Source of the DNA: Fimenecus sp045531435
Lineage (GTDB): Bacteria; Bacillota; Clostridia; Oscillospirales; Acutalibacteraceae
Reading direction: 5' to 3'
DNA length: 19,834 nucleotides
Assembly: GCA_045531435.1 (NCBI GenBank)
Contig: JAZSDZ010000153.1
Span: 1-19,834, forward strand
A program made the position numbers and the translations under genes. The notes below the pieces were generated by a model. That model had not been told where the DNA came from and did not search any database. It saw only the letters and a list, made by a program, of their open reading frames with translations. Shown here piece after piece: positions 15,259 to 19,834 of this stretch (positions within the stretch are counted from its first letter, which is position 1; each line of letters starts with the position of its first letter).

Positions 15259-17445
15259 TCAAAATTGCATTGGCATTCCGTTTTCTATTAACCTCTTTCG
15301 TGCTAATATTACAACCTGTGCCTGCTTATCGCTTATAACTCTGCCAGTAACAAACATATTGATTGCGAGTTTAATAATTGAAACTTCCTTATCCGACAAC
15401 AACCTTCTTGAAACGCCCCAATCCAATACAGTTCTCCAGTATTGAGGACCTCTTGCAAAAATTTCTTTTATAGCATTAACTTCGTTTGCAAGTTTTTGAG
15501 TTTCTCGGTTTTCTTTTTTTTCAGCTTCAACTACATCTTTACTAACTAATGTAGCAAGAAAATCATCGTTTATTGTCCATACTTTTTCTTCTTTAGCGCG
15601 AGTCCAACAAAGCTCTTTTTTACACCATTCAGTGACATTTTCTGTCACTCTAGGACCTGTAATAAAATTGTGGACTTCGTTTTGCAGAACACTAATTTGC
15701 TCATAAAGTTCTTCATAAACATCTTGTTCATTCCATATGCGCTTGAAATCGATTTCGTATTTGGGATATTTTCTCTGTATGTAATCAAAAATAATACTCA
15801 TCGTGTAGGCAATAACATTTGCTTTGTATGAACGATTTTCTTTGTACCAAGCGGATTTTTTTATTATGTTATCTGTACACTTGTAAATAATAGCAAGTGC
15901 AACCACACGCTTAAAATAAAATTCATTGTATTGTGTATCAGATTTCTCCCAAGATGACTTGATGCCTTCTGCGAAGTTCAAAAGAATTTTTTGACTGCCT
16001 TTGCTAACGATGTCCGGTCTGCATTTATATAACATCATATATCTTGCAAGGTCAATCATTTTTATAACCATATCCTCAGGATAACGGTCTGTATATTTAT
16101 TTAATTCAGATTTTATTTGTGAACCGTTTTTGTAAAATTTCATTTTACCTTGATTGTATTGACCACGCATTCTCTCATAAAACCAAAATTGCTGGAATTG
16201 ATTACCACCCTTTGCAGGAATAGGGGTCTTTCTTGAATAGTCTTCCATTCTAATGTGAAACGGATGATTTGAGAAAAAGTCTGAAGCTTCAACCTTGTTT
16301 TGTGAGTTTGAATACTCAGATATTTTAGGAATAATTCTTTCTGCCATTGAATGTTCTAAAACAGACAACTTCATAGGAACCGCAATTTTACTCAAATCAA
16401 TATTTTCACCCTTAGATGCAGTAAGAATCGTATTTGCGATTGAGGCGGTTGTCTGTCCGCCATTAACAATTTGAAGGTCCTTAATGTATGTAATCACTGG
16501 ACCATCCTTTGTGTTTTTCACCTCTATTTTTGTAGCTGTAGCCGCAATGCCGTTGTTGTACGCAAAAAACATTTCAGGATAATTTTTAATTGTAGCTTTG
16601 ATACCCTTATTAACCTTACCCTTCGCACTAAGAAAAGAACGCACATTACCTTCAAGGAGCTTTGCACCGTAATCCAAATATAACTGATTAAGCACTGTTC
16701 CCGGAACTACAGCAAGATAAGATGAATATGTAATAATATTAGCTGGTGCGGAATCGTCCTCATCTTCTATTAATGGAGATACATCTATATCCGCAACAAC
16801 ATTGGTATGTTCAACAGCCTTAACACAAGGAATACCTTCAATGCCGAAATCCCCAAGGAAAATTTCAACACTTTCTTTCTGTGCCTGCGAGCATACCAAG
16901 TCATATAATCTTTCAATATCCCAAACATTCAATTCAACTATTCTGTTGTTTATCATATCATCTTTTATAGTCTTAGCCTTTTGACGATTATAAGCATCAG
17001 TAAGCAGATAAAATCGATATTTAGTAATTTTCTCATTATCATAGAAAAGGTCACGAGAAAATTCCATCGCAGCGCGGTTACCGATTTCTCTGTATAGTTC
17101 TGTTTTTATTGATTTTTCCACAAAACGCCTTATTTTGTTAAAAGCCGTTTCAATATTTTTAGCTATGATTCGGTCATCATCATTGGGACCATGATAATCA
17201 ACAATAAAGACACAACAACTTCCATCAGCTTCATCCATAGCATATCCGTCAATACTGTAAAAAGCCGAGGTGTTAGGTGTGCCTCCTTCACAATGACATT
17301 CAATGAAATCGTCAAACTCTTCACCACTCATTAAAATACCGGTCGCATAGGAAAGGAACTCTTCTGATTCATTATCATTAGAGTTAGCCTCACATGCAAT
17401 TGCAATATCCTCATGAAGTAATTCTCTGTATTCTTCAACTTTCAT
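15259..17445 (-). CDS. AIPR family protein (abortive infection phage resistance)
   Basis: A 728-aa protein. The start is the ATG at 17443-17445, with AAGGGG 8 nt upstream; a 40-codon in-frame extension is rejected because it runs into the promoter. The AIPR core spans roughly 240-520, with VVPGTVLNQLYLDYG, LLEGNVRSFLS, FFAYNNGIAATA (about 293-304) and LQIVNGGQTTASI (324-336). The N-terminal 240 residues are acidic and include VFIVDYHG; I see no clear nuclease triad there. The family name comes from phage-resistance loci and AIPR genes are frequent next to Z1/DUF4420 operons. As the first gene of the operon it is probably a core subunit. The biochemical activity is not known from the sequence. 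Confidence 0.9.
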   Translation of the reverse strand: MKVEEYRELLHEDIAIACEANSNDNESEEFLSYATGILMSGEEFDDFIECHCEGGTPNTSAFYSIDGYAMDEADGSCCVFIVDYHGPNDDDRIIAKNIETAFNKIRRFVEKSIKTELYREIGNRAAMEFSRDLFYDNEKITKYRFYLLTDAYNRQKAKTIKDDMINNRIVELNVWDIERLYDLVCSQAQKESVEIFLGDFGIEGIPCVKAVEHTNVVADIDVSPLIEDEDDSAPANIITYSSYLAVVPGTVLNQLYLDYGAKLLEGNVRSFLSAKGKVNKGIKATIKNYPEMFFAYNNGIAATATKIEVKNTKDGPVITYIKDLQIVNGGQTTASIANTILTASKGENIDLSKIAVPMKLSVLEHSMAERIIPKISEYSNSQNKVEASDFFSNHPFHIRMEDYSRKTPIPAKGGNQFQQFWFYERMRGQYNQGKMKFYKNGSQIKSELNKYTDRYPEDMVIKMIDLARYMMLYKCRPDIVSKGSQKILLNFAEGIKSSWEKSDTQYNEFYFKRVVALAIIYKCTDNIIKKSAWYKENRSYKANVIAYTMSIIFDYIQRKYPKYEIDFKRIWNEQDVYEELYEQISVLQNEVHNFITGPRVTENVTEWCKKELCWTRAKEEKVWTINDDFLATLVSKDVVEAEKKENRETQKLANEVNAIKEIFARGPQYWRTVLDWGVSRRLLSDKEVSIIKLAINMFVTGRVISDKQAQVVILARKRLIENGMPMQF

Positions 17446-17526
17446 TTTCAGCGCCCCTTTATTTTTAGTGCTTTGTGAAATTAAATAATGTCCATTGAAC
17501 TCTCTATATATAATTATACATATTAC

Positions 17527-17555
17527 ATTATAATACAAAAAAAGAGTTTTTTCAA
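17527..17555 (-). promoter_or_regulatory. Main promoter of the 14-kb defence operon
   Basis: Minus strand: TTGAAA (17550-17555), 17-bp spacer, perfect TATAAT (17527-17532). The start would be near 17520, giving a leader of about 75 nt before the AIPR start codon. A second TATAAT (17513-17518) lies just downstream but has no good -35. No other comparable promoter was seen before the last gene, so this one probably drives twelve genes. Confidence 0.75.
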
Positions 17556-17566
17556 CACAATTCAAC
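17551..17566. repeat. Direct repeat TTCAAC with 10-bp period over the -35 box
   Basis: TTCAAC occurs at 17551-17556 and again at 17561-17566, exactly one helical turn apart (GTTGAA on the operon strand). The first copy overlaps the -35 box of the defence-operon promoter. The position suits a regulator binding site, but hexamers this short can recur by chance. Confidence 0.3.
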
Positions 17567-17671
17567 TGCTAATATTTTATCACACAAAAGTATTACTGTC
17601 ACCAATTCTACCACAGTGTAAGTACGATTTTTCGGACTCTACCCATCCTAAATATCGTATTTTTTCTACTT

Positions 17672-17682
17672 TTTGTGACAAA
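17672..17682. repeat. Palindrome TTTGTGACAAA inside the IS left end
   Basis: An 11-bp palindrome with one central base. The 20 nt at 17671-17690, read on the minus strand, match 510-529 at 18 of 20 positions. It is probably part of the transposase-binding repeats of the IS end. Confidence 0.35.
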
Positions 17683-17738
17683 TTTTGCATCATTATTTAT
17701 CTTACAACTGCAGTATATCACTCCGATGATGATTGCCG

Positions 17739-17765
17739 GTCTCTCGTGAAGAGACTTTTGTTTTT
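17739..17765 (+). terminator. Terminator-like hairpin between IS end and istA promoter
   Basis: GTCTCT (17739-17744) and AGAGAC (17750-17755) form a 6-bp stem with loop CGTGA, followed directly by TTTTGTTTTT (17756-17765). It would stop transcription entering the element from outside before it reaches istA, a device known from other insertion sequences. The stem is short. Confidence 0.55.
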
Positions 17766-17766
17766 C

Positions 17767-17795
17767 TTGTTTTCTTATTCTTTCAGAGTTAAAAT
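17767..17795 (+). promoter_or_regulatory. Probable istA promoter
   Basis: TTGTTT (17767-17772), 17-bp spacer, TAAAAT (17790-17795). It follows the terminator-like hairpin directly. The start would be near 17802, giving a leader of about 85 nt. Confidence 0.5.
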
Positions 17796-17832
17796 ATCCC
17801 CACCGAATGAAAGGAGGATAGTAATCGGTTTG

Positions 17833-17861
17833 TGCGTAAAAATAAGAACAGCATTTACGCA
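17833..17861 (+). repeat. 8-bp inverted repeat in the istA leader
   Basis: TGCGTAAA (17833-17840) and TTTACGCA (17854-17861) are exact reverse complements separated by 13 nt, ending 15 nt before the ribosome binding site of istA. In RNA it could form a hairpin; in DNA it could be an operator. An apparently unused AAGGAGG lies upstream at 17811-17817. Confidence 0.45.
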
Positions 17862-17887
17862 AATTTACAATTAAATAGGAGGTAATG

Positions 17888-19363
17888 ATGATTACATCAG
17901 AACAGTATCGGCAGATACAGGAGTGTAAGAATGATGGGTTGACCATGGCGGAGACGGGTCGGCGGTTGCACATACCTGTGTCGGTGGTTCGGAACTGGTG
18001 GAGGAAGTCGGAAGAGGATTTCTACAAATCCATGCGTGGCACGGTATATGATTTGGACAACTATCGTCAGTACATCATTGAGTTGATTAAGGCTTGTCCA
18101 ACTATCACCAACACCAATTTAATGACGCAATTGCGAGAGGAGTTTTCGGACTTTGATGCTACCTACTCCACATTCAACCGGTATGTGAAGAATTTACGAG
18201 TTCAGGCGGGCTTGAGTCAACCGAAACGCATACGTTGTATTCGTGATGACCAACCACCGAGGTACGAGGCACAGGTTGATTTTGGTGAGTACAAAATGCG
18301 AAACATGTATGGCAAGGAAACCAAGGTATATTTCTTTTGTATGGTGCTTTCGTACAGCCGAATGAAATTTGTGTACTTTTCACCGAAGCCATTCACCGCT
18401 AAAACTGCTATTGAGGCACACAAATATGCTTTCAAGTATTTCGGTGGACGTCCACAGGTGATTATGTATGACCAAGACAAGGTTTTCGTTATTGCTGAAA
18501 GCTACGGCAATATCATTCTCGTGAAAGAATTTGATGAATTTGTCAAGGATGTTGGCTACTCACTTTTCATTTGTAAGGGACATGACCCCAACACCAAAGG
18601 TAGAGTTGAAAACACGGTGAATGTAGTCAAGCGTGGTTTTCTTGATGGTAGGACTTACTACGGAATTGACCGACTTAACTGCGATGCTCTTAATTGGCTT
18701 GACACCACTGGTAACAGCATTGTCAACGATTACACCAAGCGTACACCCAAGGAGTTGTTCCCCATTGAAAACAAGGCACTTGTTAAGGTGAAGTGTCAGG
18801 ACAAGCCCATTGTTCAAGTCCTTACAATGCACGCAGGGTTCGTTGAATTTCGTGATAATCGTTATGAGATGCCACAGGAAAACCTTAATGATGGTGAAAG
18901 AATTCGTGTTGAGTTGCAAGAGGACACTTTGCTTTTCTATGTAGCACTTACAAGTGATTTGATTTGCAAACACGTCCTTTGTAATGAGGTTGGTAGGACT
19001 ATAAAACTACCGAAGGACAGAGTTCCACACCACAAAATCGAAACGGATATGCTACGATTTTACAAGGACAACCCACTTGCAATTGAGTTCATTGCACAGT
19101 TAAAAATCATGCGACCGAGATACATACACAAGCAGTTGCAACTACTGAAAAAGGCATCTGTTTTCTACACGGAAGGTCAAATGAATTCAGCATTTGAATA
19201 CTCCATCAACACTTGTGAATGCACCACATTGGAGTTGTTATCGTTCTTGATTTACAAGTATGGCAAGGACTCATTTAACGATTGCATGGGAAGATATGCA
19301 AAATCCAACTACTTAAAACGAAGTCGTGAGATACAGGAGGTTTTCAATGGCAGAGATTTTTGA
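17888..19363 (+). CDS. istA: IS21 family transposase IstA
   Basis: A 491-aa DDE transposase. Two ATGs lie in tandem at 17885 and 17888; AGGAGGT (17877-17883) is 1 nt from the first and 4 nt from the second, so the second is preferred. A helix-turn-helix spans about 14-40 (KNDGLTMAETGRRLHIPVSV). The integrase core has D131 (AQVDFGEY), D195 (VIMYDQDK) and E241 (TKGRVENTVN), a 45-residue D-E spacing suited to IS21. The protein cuts and joins the element ends together with the IstB ATPase. Length is normal and no frameshift is seen, so it may be active. It is transcribed away from the defence operon and overlaps istB by 17 nt. Confidence 0.95.
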   Translation: MITSEQYRQIQECKNDGLTMAETGRRLHIPVSVVRNWWRKSEEDFYKSMRGTVYDLDNYRQYIIELIKACPTITNTNLMTQLREEFSDFDATYSTFNRYVKNLRVQAGLSQPKRIRCIRDDQPPRYEAQVDFGEYKMRNMYGKETKVYFFCMVLSYSRMKFVYFSPKPFTAKTAIEAHKYAFKYFGGRPQVIMYDQDKVFVIAESYGNIILVKEFDEFVKDVGYSLFICKGHDPNTKGRVENTVNVVKRGFLDGRTYYGIDRLNCDALNWLDTTGNSIVNDYTKRTPKELFPIENKALVKVKCQDKPIVQVLTMHAGFVEFRDNRYEMPQENLNDGERIRVELQEDTLLFYVALTSDLICKHVLCNEVGRTIKLPKDRVPHHKIETDMLRFYKDNPLAIEFIAQLKIMRPRYIHKQLQLLKKASVFYTEGQMNSAFEYSINTCECTTLELLSFLIYKYGKDSFNDCMGRYAKSNYLKRSREIQEVFNGRDF

Positions 19364-19834
19364 TGTAATGATGATGGCAAAGGAATTGGGTCTTACTCAT
19401 CTTGGTAACGGTGAACTTAACCTTACAGATGAGCGTGTTTCTAACCTTGATTATCTGCAGAATGTGTTGCAACAGGAAATGGATATGCGACAGCAGACAA
19501 GAGCAAAGAAAAACACAAAAAGAAGTCGCCTACCGGACCGACACTATGATTACAATTACATATCGTCGGGACTACAGTGGCAACTTGATAGGATTAAGAA
19601 TTTCGATTTCAAAACCGAGCATCAGAATATTTTAATTATCGGTAAATGTTGCAGAGGTAAGACAAGCCTTGCAGTTGACATTTCACTTGAAGCAATTGAG
19701 AAAGGTGCAATGGCTGTTTATGTTACCTTTGAAGAATTGATTAAATGTTCGAGCAAAAAATCACACCCTTGGCGTTACTTGGTAGAAAGTGACATCGTGG
19801 TGATTGATGAGTTGTTTTACACAACGCCAACGGA
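19347..19834 (+). CDS. istB: IS21 helper ATPase IstB, N-terminal part
   Basis: The frame starts at ATG 19347-19349 with AGGAGG (19335-19340) 6 nt upstream and stays open to the window end (162 codons; the family is usually about 250 aa). It shows Walker A GKCCRGKT (99-106) and Walker B VVIDE (151-155). IstB is the DnaA-like AAA+ ATPase that assists IstA in target capture. The N-terminal 70 residues are charged and correspond to the DNA-binding region. The overlap with istA implies translational coupling. The 3' end is missing only because the window stops. Confidence 0.92.
   Translation, partial: MAEIFDVMMMAKELGLTHLGNGELNLTDERVSNLDYLQNVLQQEMDMRQQTRAKKNTKRSRLPDRHYDYNYISSGLQWQLDRIKNFDFKTEHQNILIIGKCCRGKTSLAVDISLEAIEKGAMAVYVTFEELIKCSSKKSHPWRYLVESDIVVIDELFYTTPT

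Larger units (their letters stand above)
17597..19834 (+). mobile_element. IS21-family insertion sequence, right part outside the window
   Basis: istA and the first part of istB are present with the usual small overlap. The left end is placed tentatively at 17597, where TGTCACC begins; IS21 elements start with TG and carry repeated internal end sequences. Supporting this, an inverted copy GTGACA occurs at 17675-17680, and the stretch 17597-17690 has two similar ACGATTTTT / TCGTATTTTT runs that may be transposase-binding repeats. The right end and target duplication lie beyond the window, so the left boundary could not be confirmed. Confidence 0.7.

Noticed and set aside
3172..17445. BREX, DISARM, Dnd or type I restriction system
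   Set aside because: No PglZ, BrxC, DrmA/B, DndB-E, HsdM/S/R or similar genes are present; the SF2 protein has Z1-specific motifs.
17446..17565. 40-codon N-terminal extension of the AIPR protein
   Set aside because: It would start upstream of the mapped promoter boxes, has low-complexity sequence and no ribosome binding site.
17608..17973. Minus-strand open frame across the IS left end and istA start
   Set aside because: It spans the IS end, the terminator and the istA promoter in antisense; no ribosome binding site or recognisable protein pattern.
1..19834. CRISPR array, retron or phage structural genes
   Set aside because: No regularly spaced repeats, reverse transcriptase or capsid/tail genes were seen on either strand.

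Overview
The window is AT-rich DNA with strong AGGAGG-type ribosome binding sites, sigma-A-like TTGAxx/TATAAT promoters, tightly packed genes and protein families typical of Firmicutes. The most likely source is a low-GC anaerobe of the Clostridia (inference; no taxonomic marker gene is present). All genes look intact. No tRNA, rRNA, CRISPR array or phage structural gene was seen. The content is that of a defence island with an insertion sequence at one edge.

Layout. (1) 1-400: a small DUF6809-type gene on the minus strand with its own terminator and a promoter containing a perfect inverted repeat. (2) 638-2475: a two-gene plus-strand operon, an HD-domain phosphohydrolase of the YwfO/EF1143 type (TTG start, very good promoter) followed by a YwgA-like protein, closed by a strong terminator. 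(3) 2545-3106: a convergent minus-strand YaiI/YqxD (UPF0178) gene with its own terminator and probable promoter. (4) 3172-17445: twelve minus-strand genes packed with gaps of at most 32 nt and several stop/start overlaps, so probably one transcript of about 14 kb starting near 17520. In order of transcription: AIPR protein, Z1-domain SF2 ATPase, MORC/MutL-like GHKL ATPase, an unrecognised 314-aa protein, a DUF6339-like protein, a DUF4420 PD-(D/E)XK nuclease-like protein, a C5-cytosine methyltransferase, Vsr, an HNH endonuclease, a degenerate RuvB-like AAA protein, a short peptide deformylase-like protein and AbiH. (5) 17597-end: an IS21-family element (istA complete, istB cut by the window edge) lying about 40 bp beyond the operon promoter and transcribed away from it.

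How the genes may work together. GHKL/MORC ATPase + Z1 helicase-like ATPase + PD-(D/E)XK nuclease beside a C5 methyltransferase and Vsr is a recognised restriction-modification architecture; association of MutL/MORC-type ATPases with Z1 proteins in such operons was described by Iyer, Abhiman and Aravind. The methyltransferase would mark host DNA, Vsr would repair T:G mismatches arising from deaminated 5-methylcytosine, and the ATPases with DUF4420 and/or HNH would act on non-self DNA. AIPR and AbiH, both named for phage abortive infection, sit at the first and last positions.

The least explained parts are the distal genes: a RuvB-derived protein that has lost its catalytic residues and its C-terminal domain, directly behind an HNH endonuclease, then a peptide deformylase-like protein with an altered active-site motif, then AbiH. 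These are the best candidates for something not yet described.
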